A stretch of DNA of 64,000 nt from Lysobacter sp. Root916 (GTDB lineage: Bacteria; Pseudomonadota; Gammaproteobacteria; Xanthomonadales; Xanthomonadaceae), in the NCBI RefSeq assembly GCF_001429785.1, contig NZ_LMJF01000011.1, forward strand, positions 120,385 to 184,384, given 5' to 3'. The stretch's first letter is position 1; every line of letters starts with the position of its first letter. The notes beneath the pieces are model-generated. The model saw nothing but the letters and a program-made list of their open reading frames with translations, was not told the DNA's origin and made no database searches. The position numbers and the translations under genes were made by a program. Below are positions 41,471-51,045 of this stretch, piece by piece.

Positions 41471-44458
41471 ATGTTGCATTCAAGCCAACGCTGTCGCCAC
41501 CGCCGCATCCCCGTCACCGCGCTGTCCATCGCTCTGGCCGCCGCGCTCGCCGGCCCGGTCTACGCGCAGACCGCCGACACCGCCGCGCCGGACGCCGAGG
41601 CCAAGGAAAAGGCCACCGAACTGGAACGGATCCAGGTCACCGGCTCCAACATCAAGCGCACCGATGTCGAAACCGCCTCGCCGGTGCAGGTCATCAGCAA
41701 GCAGGACATCGAGAACATGGGCGCGCGCACCCTGCTGCAGGTGCTCGACAACCTGCCCGCGGCGCGCCCGGCACAGGTCGATTCCAAGTCGCTGTTCACC
41801 GGCTCGGACGGCGCCTCGCAGGCCAACCTGCGCGGCCTCGGCGCGCAGGGCACGCTGGTGCTGTTGAACGGTCGCCGCCTGTCCTACTACGGTGCGCCGG
41901 CGGGCTTCCAGACCCAGTTCGTCAACATCGACTCGATCCCGGCTGCCGCGATCGAGCGCATGGAAGTGCTGACCGACGGCGCCTCGGCCGTGTACGGCAC
42001 CGATGCGGTCGCCGGCGTGATCAACGTGATCACCCGCCGCGAGTACCAGGGCGCGGAGATCAACCTCACCACCGACTTCGCGCCGCGCTTCGATTCCTAC
42101 GGCGAGCACCAGCTCAGCTTCACCGGCGGTTTCGGCGATCTGGACGAGGACCGCTACAACGTCTACGGCTCGGTCAATCTGTACCGGCGCGACCCGATCC
42201 CGCTGTCGGAGTGGTACGACAAGAAGCCCGAGCAGTTCTACGTCAACAACCCGAACTACATCAACAATCTGCGCCTGGGCAGCGGCAGCGCGCCGGGCGT
42301 GTTCAATCCCGGCAGCTACTTCGCGATCAATCCCGTCACCGGCCGGCGCACGCAGGAGGCGGCCCCGGGCTGCCAGAACGTCGTCGTCGAAGCGGCCGGA
42401 CCGCGCTGCATCTGGCAGACCTGGCTGAACAACGAGATCGACGGCGGCGCCCAGTCCGAGCGCGCCACCGCCTATGTCAGCGCGCGCTTCCTGATCGGCG
42501 ACACCACCGAAGCCTTCGCCGAAGCCACGTACACCGACATCGACCTGCGCGCCAACGGCGGCACGCCGCGCGCGTTCGGCACCACCACCGGCAACCCGAC
42601 CAGCTGGTTCTCGCGCAACACCGGCAACACCGTCAACCAGTTCTTCTATCCCTACCTCGGCCCCAACAACGTCTACAACAAGGCCAGCCCCGCGCTGCGC
42701 GCGATCAACGGCGGCGTGGTCGGCCTGCAGTACCTGCTGCAGGACGTGGGCGACAACCACTTCGGCCAGCGCAACACCGACAAGAGCTACCGCGGCATGT
42801 TCGGCCTGCGCGGCGCGCTGGGCGACTGGAACTGGGAAAGCGCCTTCACCACCGCCGGATCGCATTCGGTCACCTATCAGACCACCAACGTCAACCTGGA
42901 AGGCTTCGAGCGCGCCTTCGGTCCGTTCACCGTCGACCCGGCCACGGGCCGCGTGATCATCTCCGACAACCCGGCCTACAGGTTCGGCGAGATCAGCGAG
43001 GCCAACGCCAAGCTGCTGCGCGAGGCCTACCCGACCTTCGACATCGAATCCTGGACCCGCCTGCACACCCTCGACGGCAAGATCGAGGGGCCGCTGTTCG
43101 CGCTGCCCGCGGGCGAAGTGCGCGCCGCATTCGGCTTCAACCTCAGCCGCGAGACCTTCTTCACGCCTGGCAACCCCGACGCGGCCAATGGCCTGATCAC
43201 CCAGCAGGGCGGATCCTGGTTCGACGGCAAGCGCACCACCTACGCCGTGTTCGGTGAGGCGGTGGCGCCGATCACCGACAAGCTGGAGCTGGAACTGGCC
43301 GCGCGCGTGGACAAGTACCCGAACTTCAACGCCAACTTCGCGCCCAAGATCGGCCTGAAGTACCAAGCGTTTGAGCAGCTGATGCTGCGCGGCACCTATT
43401 CGGAAGGTTTCCGCGCGCCCAGCCTGGCCGAAGCCGGCGAAGGCGGCGTGTTCGCCCAAATCGGCGGTTACCGCGACGAGGTGCGCTGCAACGAGACCAA
43501 CGCCATCGCCAACCTGTTGCTGCAGTCCGCGCGTCCCGGCGACGTGGACTTGGGCCGCACGCTGCGTAACTCCGACTGCAGCCGCAACGTCGCGCGTCTG
43601 ACCCAGCCCAACCAGGGCCTGGAGCCGGAGAAGGCCAAGATCGCCACACTGGGCTTCGTGTACGAGCCGACCAACTGGCTGTCGGTGTCGGCCGACTACT
43701 GGTTCATCTACCGCCGCAACGAGATCGTCGCGCCGGACTACAGCAAGCCCGAGGACATCCTGGCGATGACGCGCTTCGGCATCACCGACGCCGACCGCGC
43801 CAACCTGGCCGCGCTGGCGGCGATGTGCGCCGATCCGGCCAGCGGCGTGACCTGTCCGGGCACGCTGCCGGGCTACAGCATCGGCAACATCTCCAGCGTC
43901 ATCGGCCAGTACCGCAACCGCGGCCGCACCCTGGTCGATGGCTTCGACATCGACGCACGCAGCCGCTTCGACCTGGGCGACTGGGGCCGTTTGAACGTCG
44001 GCGTGGCCGCGACCATCGCGCGCCGCAACATGTACCACGCCGGCGACGATTCGGGCTGGCTGTACGGCAACACCGTGGGCTACTACAACAACCCGCGTCT
44101 GCGCGCGACCTTCAACGTCGACTGGAACTATGGCGACTGGAACACCAGCTTCTACGTCAACTACGTCGGCAAGACCAAGTGGGCCTACGACCGCATCGAC
44201 GCGCAGGACAACAACGAAGAGACCTGCACCGGCAGCTACGTGTCGGTGCAGCCGAGCAAGTGCGATGGCGCGCCGGCCTGGTGGACGGCCAACCTGGGCG
44301 TGACCTGGAAGCCGACCGACAAGCTCACCGTCGGTGCCACCGTCAAGAACCTGTTCGACCGCCATCCGTTCTACGACCCCAACGACTGGATGACCTTCCC
44401 GGGCTACGCCAACAACTTCGGTCGGGTCTTCAGTTTCTCGGTGGGCTACAAGTTCTGA
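41471..44458 (+). CDS. TonB-dependent outer membrane receptor
   Basis: A 995-residue outer membrane active transporter. Signal peptide to about residue 33 (ending VYAQ), a short linker and a TonB-box-like ERIQVTGSNIKR segment, plug domain about residues 60-180 (VISKQDIENMGARTL, ANLRGLGAQGTLVLLNGRR, IERMEVLTDGASAVYGTDAVAGVINVITRR), then a 22-strand barrel ending in aromatic FSVGYKF. The start at 41471 has GGAG 7 bases upstream. Placed between the GH31 gene and a lectin gene in the GalNAc locus, it most likely imports GalNAc-containing saccharides into the periplasm. No SusD partner is present, as usual in this family. Confidence 0.94.
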   Translation: MLHSSQRCRHRRIPVTALSIALAAALAGPVYAQTADTAAPDAEAKEKATELERIQVTGSNIKRTDVETASPVQVISKQDIENMGARTLLQVLDNLPAARPAQVDSKSLFTGSDGASQANLRGLGAQGTLVLLNGRRLSYYGAPAGFQTQFVNIDSIPAAAIERMEVLTDGASAVYGTDAVAGVINVITRREYQGAEINLTTDFAPRFDSYGEHQLSFTGGFGDLDEDRYNVYGSVNLYRRDPIPLSEWYDKKPEQFYVNNPNYINNLRLGSGSAPGVFNPGSYFAINPVTGRRTQEAAPGCQNVVVEAAGPRCIWQTWLNNEIDGGAQSERATAYVSARFLIGDTTEAFAEATYTDIDLRANGGTPRAFGTTTGNPTSWFSRNTGNTVNQFFYPYLGPNNVYNKASPALRAINGGVVGLQYLLQDVGDNHFGQRNTDKSYRGMFGLRGALGDWNWESAFTTAGSHSVTYQTTNVNLEGFERAFGPFTVDPATGRVIISDNPAYRFGEISEANAKLLREAYPTFDIESWTRLHTLDGKIEGPLFALPAGEVRAAFGFNLSRETFFTPGNPDAANGLITQQGGSWFDGKRTTYAVFGEAVAPITDKLELELAARVDKYPNFNANFAPKIGLKYQAFEQLMLRGTYSEGFRAPSLAEAGEGGVFAQIGGYRDEVRCNETNAIANLLLQSARPGDVDLGRTLRNSDCSRNVARLTQPNQGLEPEKAKIATLGFVYEPTNWLSVSADYWFIYRRNEIVAPDYSKPEDILAMTRFGITDADRANLAALAAMCADPASGVTCPGTLPGYSIGNISSVIGQYRNRGRTLVDGFDIDARSRFDLGDWGRLNVGVAATIARRNMYHAGDDSGWLYGNTVGYYNNPRLRATFNVDWNYGDWNTSFYVNYVGKTKWAYDRIDAQDNNEETCTGSYVSVQPSKCDGAPAWWTANLGVTWKPTDKLTVGATVKNLFDRHPFYDPNDWMTFPGYANNFGRVFSFSVGYKF

Positions 44459-44464
44459 TCGCAG

Positions 44465-44503
44465 CGCACGGCGGCCGCTCCTGACCGGGGCGGCCGCCGT
44501 GCG
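44465..44503 (+). terminator. 17-bp stem-loop after the TonB receptor gene
   Basis: A 14-bp perfect stem (44465-44478 with 44490-44503), extended by three more pairs including one T:G, closes a TGACC loop. It starts 6 bases after the TonB stop. It has no T run; probably a terminator or 3' stabilising stem. Confidence 0.62.
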
Positions 44504-44543
44504 CGACCACGCCACGACGACACGTCTTTACCAGGAGGGTTCC

Positions 44544-45658
44544 ATGCGCACCATCCGCCATGCCATGCCGTGCTGTTGCTGTGTCTTTCGCTGTCGTCCA
44601 ACGCCTACGCCCTGGTCGCCGGCGGCATGGTTGCCATCGACCGCCAATGGCCCGCCACCGATGTGGGCTACCTGGACATGAACTTCCCCACCACCGTCAC
44701 CGACGAGCCCGGCAAGGACGGTTACACCTACTGGGCGCACCAGTTCTGGTTCAAGGGCGGCGACGGCGGCTACGTCGGCCTGCAACAGCGCGACGGCCAC
44801 AACAAGGCCTTGAACTTCTCGATCTGGAAAGCCACCGGCTGGACCGCCGAACCCGGCACCCAATGCGCCTACTTCGATCACGAGGGCAGCGGCGTGCAGT
44901 GCTGGGTCACCTACGACTGGCGGCAGCGCGCGACCTACGACATCCGCATCGTCGCCGAGGCGCCCGCGCGCTGGGCGGCCTACATCGTCGACACCGGCAG
45001 CGGCGGCCAGCGCAAGGTCGCGACCATCCACGTGCCCGCAGCCTGGGGCGGGCTGACCAACCGCACCAACACCTTTCTTGAGGACTACGCGCAAGGCAGC
45101 CAGGAGCGCGCGAGCTGCGCGGCCGTGCCGGCCAGCAGCGCGGTGCTGCATGCGCCCAGCGCGGAGCAGGGCAGCGTGGCGCCGGTGACCAGCACCGCCA
45201 CCACCTATGGCATCTGCGCCACCATCGCCCGCGCCGCCTGCACGGCCGAGCAGGACTGCACCGCCGCGGCCAACGTCTACGGCACCCTGGGCAGTCCGCA
45301 ACGCCTGCTCAACGAACACAGCGGCTACTGCCTGGACACCTTGTCCGGCGGCGTTCAGGCCGGATTGTGGGATTGCGCCGCCAACGCCAACCAGCAGATC
45401 GAGCGCGACGACGGCTTCCGCCTGCTGATGCGTTCGCGCAGCAAGTGCCTGCAGGCCGATGCCGACGGCAAGGTGCGGCTGGCCGATTGCGGCAACGGTT
45501 CGCGCCAGCGCTGGCTGCCGATCCCCGGCTCCAACGAGGTCTACAACGTCGGCGCGCGGCAGTGCCTGGACCCCATGAACGGCGCGGTGCGCGGCGCGTA
45601 CCTGCGCACATACACCTGCCTGGCCAACGGCTATCAACGTTGGCGCCTGAAACCTTGA
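44544..45658 (+). CDS. DUF3472-like protein with ricin-type lectin domain, start frame disrupted
   Basis: The body, read in the frame of 44570-45658, is about 362 residues: hydrophobic signal (LLLCLSLSSNAYA), a DUF3472-like domain to about residue 230 (YTYWAHQFWFKGGDGGYVGLQ) and a ricin-type (CBM13-like) beta-trefoil at about 245-362 with QxW-like repeats. It probably binds glycans outside the cell. The strong AGGAGGG site and ATG at 44544 are not in this frame: they open a different frame that ends at 44681. One extra base near 44570 would join start and body and give a complete signal peptide. This may be a recent frameshift, a sequencing error, or inefficient initiation at GTG 44570, which lacks its own ribosome site. 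Confidence 0.75.
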
Positions 45659-45673
45659 CCTATTTCGGCGGAT

Positions 45674-45694
45674 CGGACGGTTTCGCGCCGTCCG
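45674..45694 (+). terminator. Terminator hairpin after the lectin gene
   Basis: CGGACGG (45674-45680) pairs with CCGTCCG (45688-45694) around a 7-base loop, 15 bases after the stop; CGCTTTC follows. It separates the lectin gene from the GH109 gene. Confidence 0.5.
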
Positions 45695-45763
45695 CCCGCT
45701 TTCATTCGAACCACGCGTGGCAAGCTGATGGCAGAGCCGGCCGCGGATGCACAGGAGCACAGC

Positions 45764-47119
45764 ATGAACCGTAGAGATTTCATCATCGCCAGCGCCGCGA
45801 TCGGCGCCAGCACCCTGCTGCCGAACACGCCGACCTGGGCCGCGAACCGGCGCATCCGCCTGGGCCTGATCGGCACCGGCATGCGCGGTCAGGTGCTGCT
45901 GAAGGAACTGCTGCGGCGCGACGACGTCGAAGTGGCGGCGCTGTGCGACATCGAACCGATCATGCTGCAGCGCGCGCTGGACATGGCCGCCAAGGCCGGC
46001 AAGCCCGCGCCCAAGGCCTACGGCCAGGACGGCGACGTGCATGCCTACAAGCGCCTGCTGGCGCAGCGCGGCCTGGACGCGGTGATCATCGCCACGCCCT
46101 GGGAATGGCATGCGCCGATGGCGATCGACGCCATGGAGGCCAAGGTCGCGGTGGGCTGCGAGGTCGTGGCCGGCGTCACCCTGGACGATCACTGGCAGGT
46201 GTTGCGCACCCAGCTGCGCACCGGCACGCCCTACATGCTGTTGGAGAACGTGTGCTACCGCCGCGACGTGATGGCCGCGCTGCAGATGGTGCGCGCGGGT
46301 CTGTTCGGCGAGCTGGTGCATCTGCAGGGCGGCTACCAGCACGACCTGCGCGCGGTGAAGTTCAACTCCGGCGACCCCGACCAGCCCTACGGCAGCGGCG
46401 TGGAGTTCGGTCCCAAGGGCTGGTCCGAGGCGCGCTGGCGCACCGAGCATTCGGTGCGCCGCAACGGCGAGCTCTATCCCAGCCACGGCATCGGCCCCTG
46501 CGCGATGTACACCGGCATCAATCGCGGCAACCGCTTCACCCGCATCAACAGCTTCGCCACCAAGGCGCGCGGCCTGCACGAATACACCGTGGCCAAGAGC
46601 GGCGGCACCACCCATCCCAGCACCCAGGCCAGTTTCAAGCTCGGCGACGTGGTCACCACCACCCTGGCCTGCGAGAACGGCGAGACCATCCTGCTGCAGC
46701 ACGACACCTCGCTGCCGCGCCCGTACTCGCTGGGCTTCCGCGTGCAAGGCACCAAGGGCCTGTGGATGGACCTCAACCAGTCCATCCACATCGAAGGTCG
46801 CAGCCCGCCGCACAAGTGGGAAGAGTTCAAGACCTACCAGGACCAGTACGACCACCCGCTGTGGCGCAAGTACGCCAAGGACGCCGAGGGCGCCGGACAC
46901 GGCGGCATGGACTACTTCGTGATCCACGCCTTCGTCGAGGCCGTCAAGGCCCAAGCGCCGATGCCGATCGACATCTACGACGCGGTGGCCTGGAGCGCGA
47001 TCACGCCGCTGTCGGAGCAGTCCATCGCGCAGGGCTATCAGACTCTGGACTTCCCGGACTTCACTCAGGGCCTGTGGAAGTCGCGCAAGCCGATCTTCGC
47101 GTTCGACGCCAAGTACTGA
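45764..47119 (+). CDS. GH109 alpha-N-acetylgalactosaminidase (NAD-dependent)
   Basis: A 451-residue exported enzyme of family GH109, related to Gfo/Idh/MocA oxidoreductases. It begins with a twin-arginine signal (RR at residues 3-4 in MNRRDFIIAS), as expected for a protein folded with NAD before export. The NAD motif GLIGTGMRG is at residues 34-42. Family segments CDIEPIMLQRAL, ATPWEWHAPMAI, ENVCYRRDVMAAL, GELYPSHGIGP and YDAVAWSAITPLS follow. Known members remove terminal alpha-GalNAc by an NAD-assisted elimination mechanism. AGGAG lies 7 bases before the ATG. Together with the GH31 enzyme it gives the locus two unrelated alpha-GalNAc-ases. Confidence 0.93.
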   Translation: MNRRDFIIASAAIGASTLLPNTPTWAANRRIRLGLIGTGMRGQVLLKELLRRDDVEVAALCDIEPIMLQRALDMAAKAGKPAPKAYGQDGDVHAYKRLLAQRGLDAVIIATPWEWHAPMAIDAMEAKVAVGCEVVAGVTLDDHWQVLRTQLRTGTPYMLLENVCYRRDVMAALQMVRAGLFGELVHLQGGYQHDLRAVKFNSGDPDQPYGSGVEFGPKGWSEARWRTEHSVRRNGELYPSHGIGPCAMYTGINRGNRFTRINSFATKARGLHEYTVAKSGGTTHPSTQASFKLGDVVTTTLACENGETILLQHDTSLPRPYSLGFRVQGTKGLWMDLNQSIHIEGRSPPHKWEEFKTYQDQYDHPLWRKYAKDAEGAGHGGMDYFVIHAFVEAVKAQAPMPIDIYDAVAWSAITPLSEQSIAQGYQTLDFPDFTQGLWKSRKPIFAFDAKY

Positions 47120-47128
47120 GGTCGACGA

Positions 47129-47154
47129 CCGCCGGCGGCCACGGCCGTCGGCGG
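47129..47154. terminator. Bidirectional terminator between GH109 and LysR genes
   Basis: A 12-bp GC stem with one G:T pair (47129-47140 with 47143-47154) lies in the 40-base gap between these converging genes. Confidence 0.55.
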
Positions 47155-47159
47155 CGCGC

Positions 47160-48077
47160 TCAGATCGACACGCCCGCCTGTTCCAGCAGCCAGCTCCGAA
47201 ACGCGCGGATGCGCGGGTCTTCGCGACTGCGCTGCGGGTAGACCAGGTGATAGGCGTAGTCCGGCGCCACCGGCACGACCGTGTCGAACAGCCGCTGCAG
47301 GCGGCCCTGGGCGAGGTCGTTGGCGATCATGTCCAGGTCGGCCAGGCCGATGCCGCCGCCGTCGATCACCGCCTGCACGACGTGGCTGGAATCGGAGAAG
47401 CCGACGCAGCGGCGGTCGTCGAAATCCTCGATGCCGGCCGCGGCCATCCACATCCGCCAGTCCGGCCAGACCATGGCGTCGGTTTTCCAATCGACGTAGT
47501 ACAGGGTGTGCCGCAGCAGGTCGTTGGGGTGTTCGAGTTTGGCGCCGTCGGCGATCAGGCGTGGGCTGCACACCGGGGCGATCACGGTGTCGAACAGGCG
47601 ATCGGCGCAGGTGTCGGCGGCGCGGCCGGTACCGAAGCGGATGGCCAGGTCGATGTCGTCGGCATCGAAATCGCGCAGGGTGTCGCTGATGTCGAAGCTC
47701 AGTTCCAGCTCCGGCTGCGCGGCCTGGAACTGCGGCAGGCGCGGCAGCAGCCAGTTGGTCGCGAAGCGCGCGCTCAGGGAGATACGCAGCTGGGTGGCGC
47801 CGCGCGCCATGCCGCGTGCGAGACCGACCGCGCGTTGCAGCGATTCCAGGGCCGAGGCCGCGGCTTCGAACAGCGTCATGCCGGCCGGCGTGAGCTGCAG
47901 GTTGCGGCCGCCGCGCGCGAACAGCACCAGGTCCAGCTGGTCCTCCAGTTCCTTGATCTGGTGGCTGACCGCGGCCGGGGTGAGGCCCACTTCCTCGGCG
48001 GCGCGGGTGAAGTTCAGATGCCGGGCCGCCGCCTCGAAGGTCCGCAGCGCGCGCGTGCCCGGGAACATGCGATTCAT
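47160..48077 (-). CDS. LysR-type regulator (GcvA-like), divergent from acnD
   Basis: A 305-residue LysR regulator. The winged helix is at residues about 7-65 (LRTFEAAARHLNFTRAAEEV then LTPAAVSHQIKELE), typical of the GcvA-like branch, followed by the effector domain. The start at 48077 (MNRMFPGTR) is chosen because it gives the family N-terminus; a TTG 60 bases upstream would extend it. It is divergent from acnD-prpF with 370 bases between, the classic LysR arrangement, so it may control the 2-methylcitrate genes, which in other bacteria are under PrpR. It ends opposite the GH109 gene and is probably unrelated to GalNAc control. Confidence 0.9.
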   Translation of the reverse strand: MNRMFPGTRALRTFEAAARHLNFTRAAEEVGLTPAAVSHQIKELEDQLDLVLFARGGRNLQLTPAGMTLFEAAASALESLQRAVGLARGMARGATQLRISLSARFATNWLLPRLPQFQAAQPELELSFDISDTLRDFDADDIDLAIRFGTGRAADTCADRLFDTVIAPVCSPRLIADGAKLEHPNDLLRHTLYYVDWKTDAMVWPDWRMWMAAAGIEDFDDRRCVGFSDSSHVVQAVIDGGGIGLADLDMIANDLAQGRLQRLFDTVVPVAPDYAYHLVYPQRSREDPRIRAFRSWLLEQAGVSI

Positions 48078-48447
48078 CGATCTCAGGGCCGATGCCAGGG
48101 AGGGGCGAGGATTGCCCGTTTCGACGGGGACGGTCAAACCAGTGGTAACCGCGATCGCCTTGGGTGACGGGCATCGGCGCGGTCGGATCGGCCGCCGCGC
48201 GCGCGTTCGCCCGGCTTGCGACGGCGCTTACGTGGCCCGGAACGCTCGGCTTTGCCGCCGCCTGGCCCCGGCGCGGCGGCAATTGCGGGATAATCGCCCC
48301 TGCCGGCGACTCCCGGCCTCGGCATCGCCGTCTTCCTGGTTACCGCATGCGCGCATGTGGCGGGCCTGGGTTCGTGCGTGGCGCCGTCGCCATGGCGATG
48401 CCGGCACATGCAAGACCGCCCTTTCGCATTGAAGCCAGCCGCCAGCC
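48078..48447. promoter_or_regulatory. Divergent region between LysR and acnD genes
   Basis: No gene seen. A GATAAT at 48289-48294 would suit a rightward -10 element but no good -35 is 17 bases upstream of it. LysR sites are expected here, but no clear one was found by eye. Confidence 0.4.
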
Positions 48448-51045
48448 ATGAACACTGAATACCGCAAGCCGCTACCGGGCACCACGCTCGACTATTTCGA
48501 CGCACGCGCCGCGGTCGAGGCGATCGCGCCCGGCGCCTACGATCGCCTGCCCTATACCACGCGCGTGCACGCCGAGAACCTGGTGCGGCGCGCCGAGCCG
48601 GCGATGCTGGCGGCCTACCTGACCCAGTTGATCGAGCGCCGCAGCGACCTGGACTTCCCCTGGTTCCCGGCGCGCGTGGTCTGCCACGACATCCTCGGCC
48701 AGACCGCGCTGGTCGACCTGGCCGGCCTGCGCGACGCCATCGCCGAGCGCGGCGGCGACCCCTCGCAGATCAATCCGGTGGTGCCGACCCAGCTGATCGT
48801 CGACCACTCGCTGGCGGTGGAGCACGGCGGTTTCGACAAGGACGCGTTCGCCAAGAACCGCGCCGTCGAGGACCGCCGCAACGAGGACCGCTTCCATTTC
48901 ATCAACTGGACCAAGCGCGCGTTCCGCAACGTCGATGTGATTCCGCCGGGCAACGGGATCATGCATCAGATCAATCTGGAGCGGATGTCGCCGGTGGTGC
49001 ATGCGCGCGACGGCGTGGCCTTCCCCGACACCCTGGTCGGCACCGACAGCCACACCCCGCACGTGGACGCGCTGGGCGTGATCGCGATCGGCGTCGGCGG
49101 CCTGGAAGCCGAGAGCGTGATGCTGGGCCGCGCGTCGTGGATGCGCCTGCCCGAGATCGTCGGCGTGCACCTGAGCGGCAAACCGCAGCCCGGCATCACC
49201 GCCACCGACATCGTGCTGGCGCTGACCGAGTTCCTGCGCCAGTCCAAGGTGGTCGGCGCCTACCTGGAGTTCTACGGTACAGGCGCGTCCGCGCTGACCC
49301 TGGGCGACCGCGCCACCATTTCCAACATGGCGCCCGAGTACGGCGCCACCGCGGCGATGTTCTTCATCGACGACAAGACCATCGACTACCTGCGCCTGAC
49401 CGGCCGCGAGGACGCCCAGGTCAAGCTGGTCGAAACCTACGCCAAACAGACCGGCCTGTGGGCCGACGCCCTGGTCGGCGCGCAATACGAGCGTGTGCTC
49501 GAGTTCGACCTGTCGACCGTGGTGCGCAACATGGCCGGCCCGTCCAACCCGCACAAGCGGCTGCCGACCTCCGAGCTGGCCGCACGCGGCATCGCCGGGC
49601 AATGGCAGGACGTGCCGGGCCAGATGCCCGATGGCGCGGTGATCATCGCCGCCATCACCAGCTGCACCAACACCAGCAACCCACGCAACGTGATCGCCGC
49701 CGGCCTGATCGCGCGCAACGCCAACGCGCGCGGCCTGGTGCGCCGGCCGTGGGTGAAAAGCTCGCTCGCGCCCGGTTCCAAGGCGGTGCAGCTGTACCTG
49801 GAAGAGGCCGGCCTGCTGAGCGAACTGGAGCGGTTGGGCTTCGGCATCGTCGCCTTCGCCTGCACCACCTGCAACGGCATGAGCGGCGCGCTGGACCCGG
49901 CGATCCAGAAGGAAGTGATCGAACGCGATCTGTACGCGACCGCGGTGCTGTCGGGCAACCGCAATTTCGACGGCCGCATCCATCCCTACGCCAAGCAGGC
50001 CTTCCTGGCCTCGCCGCCGCTGGTGGTCGCCTACGCGATCGCCGGCACGGTGCGTTTCGACATCGAGAAGGACGCGCTGGGCTACGACCCCGACGGCCAG
50101 CCGATCACGCTCAAGGACATCTGGCCCAGCGACGAGGAGATCGACGCGATCGTCGCCAGCAGCGTGAAGCCGGAGCAGTTCCGCCAGGTCTACGAGCCCA
50201 TGTTCCGCTCCGACGGCGCCGTCGGCGGCAGCATCGACCCGCTGTACGCCTGGCGCCCGCAGAGCACCTACATCCGCCGCCCGCCGTATTGGGAAGGCGC
50301 GCTGGCCGGCGAACGCACGCTCAGCGGCATGCGCCCGCTGGCGGTGCTGGGCGACAACATCACCACCGACCATCTCTCGCCGTCCAACGCGATCATGCTC
50401 GACAGCGCGGCCGGCGAATACCTGGCCAAGATGGGCGTGCCGGAAGAGGACTTCAATTCCTACGCGACCCATCGCGGGGACCACCTCACCGCGCAGCGCG
50501 CGACCTTCGCCAATCCCAAGCTGCTCAACGAAATGGTGCGCGACGAGGCCGGCAAGGTGCGTCAGGGGTCGCTGGCGCGGATCGAGCCGGAAGGCGAGGT
50601 CACGCGCATGTGGGAGGCGATCGAGACCTATATGGAGCGCCGCCAGCCGTTGATCATCGTCGCCGGCGCCGACTACGGTCAGGGCTCCTCGCGCGACTGG
50701 GCGGCCAAGGGCGTGCGCCTGGCGGGCGTGGAAGCGATCGCCGCCGAGGGCTTCGAGCGCATCCACCGCACCAACCTGATCGGCATGGGCGTGCTGCCGC
50801 TGGAATTCCTGCCCGGCACCGACCGCAACACGCTGGGCATCGACGGCACCGAGACCTTTGATGTGATCGGCGAGCGCACCCCGCGCGCGACCCTGACCCT
50901 GGTGATCCACCGTCGCAACGGCGAGCGCGTGGACGTGCCGGTGACCTGCCGCCTGGACACCGCCGAGGAAGTCTCGATCTACGAGGCCGGCGGCGTGTTG
51001 CAGCGTTTCGCCAACGATTTCCTCGAGTCCGCGCAGGCGGCTTGA
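48448..51045 (+). CDS. acnD: 2-methylcitrate dehydratase, Fe/S-dependent (AcnD)
   Basis: An 865-residue aconitase-family enzyme that dehydrates 2-methylcitrate in propionate breakdown. The AcnD start TEYRKPLPGTTLDYFDARAA and the usual aconitase segments are present. The three 4Fe-4S ligands are Cys406 (TSCTNTSNP), Cys472 and Cys475 (CTTCNGMSG), and the swivel-domain signature GADYGQGSSRDWAAKG is near the end. It is followed 86 bases later by prpF, its standard partner, which isomerises the trans-product. AcnD/PrpF replace PrpD in many proteobacteria. No prpB or prpC is in the window. Confidence 0.96.
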   Translation: MNTEYRKPLPGTTLDYFDARAAVEAIAPGAYDRLPYTTRVHAENLVRRAEPAMLAAYLTQLIERRSDLDFPWFPARVVCHDILGQTALVDLAGLRDAIAERGGDPSQINPVVPTQLIVDHSLAVEHGGFDKDAFAKNRAVEDRRNEDRFHFINWTKRAFRNVDVIPPGNGIMHQINLERMSPVVHARDGVAFPDTLVGTDSHTPHVDALGVIAIGVGGLEAESVMLGRASWMRLPEIVGVHLSGKPQPGITATDIVLALTEFLRQSKVVGAYLEFYGTGASALTLGDRATISNMAPEYGATAAMFFIDDKTIDYLRLTGREDAQVKLVETYAKQTGLWADALVGAQYERVLEFDLSTVVRNMAGPSNPHKRLPTSELAARGIAGQWQDVPGQMPDGAVIIAAITSCTNTSNPRNVIAAGLIARNANARGLVRRPWVKSSLAPGSKAVQLYLEEAGLLSELERLGFGIVAFACTTCNGMSGALDPAIQKEVIERDLYATAVLSGNRNFDGRIHPYAKQAFLASPPLVVAYAIAGTVRFDIEKDALGYDPDGQPITLKDIWPSDEEIDAIVASSVKPEQFRQVYEPMFRSDGAVGGSIDPLYAWRPQSTYIRRPPYWEGALAGERTLSGMRPLAVLGDNITTDHLSPSNAIMLDSAAGEYLAKMGVPEEDFNSYATHRGDHLTAQRATFANPKLLNEMVRDEAGKVRQGSLARIEPEGEVTRMWEAIETYMERRQPLIIVAGADYGQGSSRDWAAKGVRLAGVEAIAAEGFERIHRTNLIGMGVLPLEFLPGTDRNTLGIDGTETFDVIGERTPRATLTLVIHRRNGERVDVPVTCRLDTAEEVSIYEAGGVLQRFANDFLESAQAA

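Noticed and set aside
41480-44515. 1011-residue open frame opposite the TonB receptor gene
   Set aside because: Antisense shadow of a recognised gene; no start signal or family features.
44499-44681. Separate small cysteine-rich peptide encoded from ATG 44544
   Set aside because: It overlaps the lectin gene's signal region out of frame, and its composition follows from the shifted reading; a frame disruption of the lectin gene is simpler.
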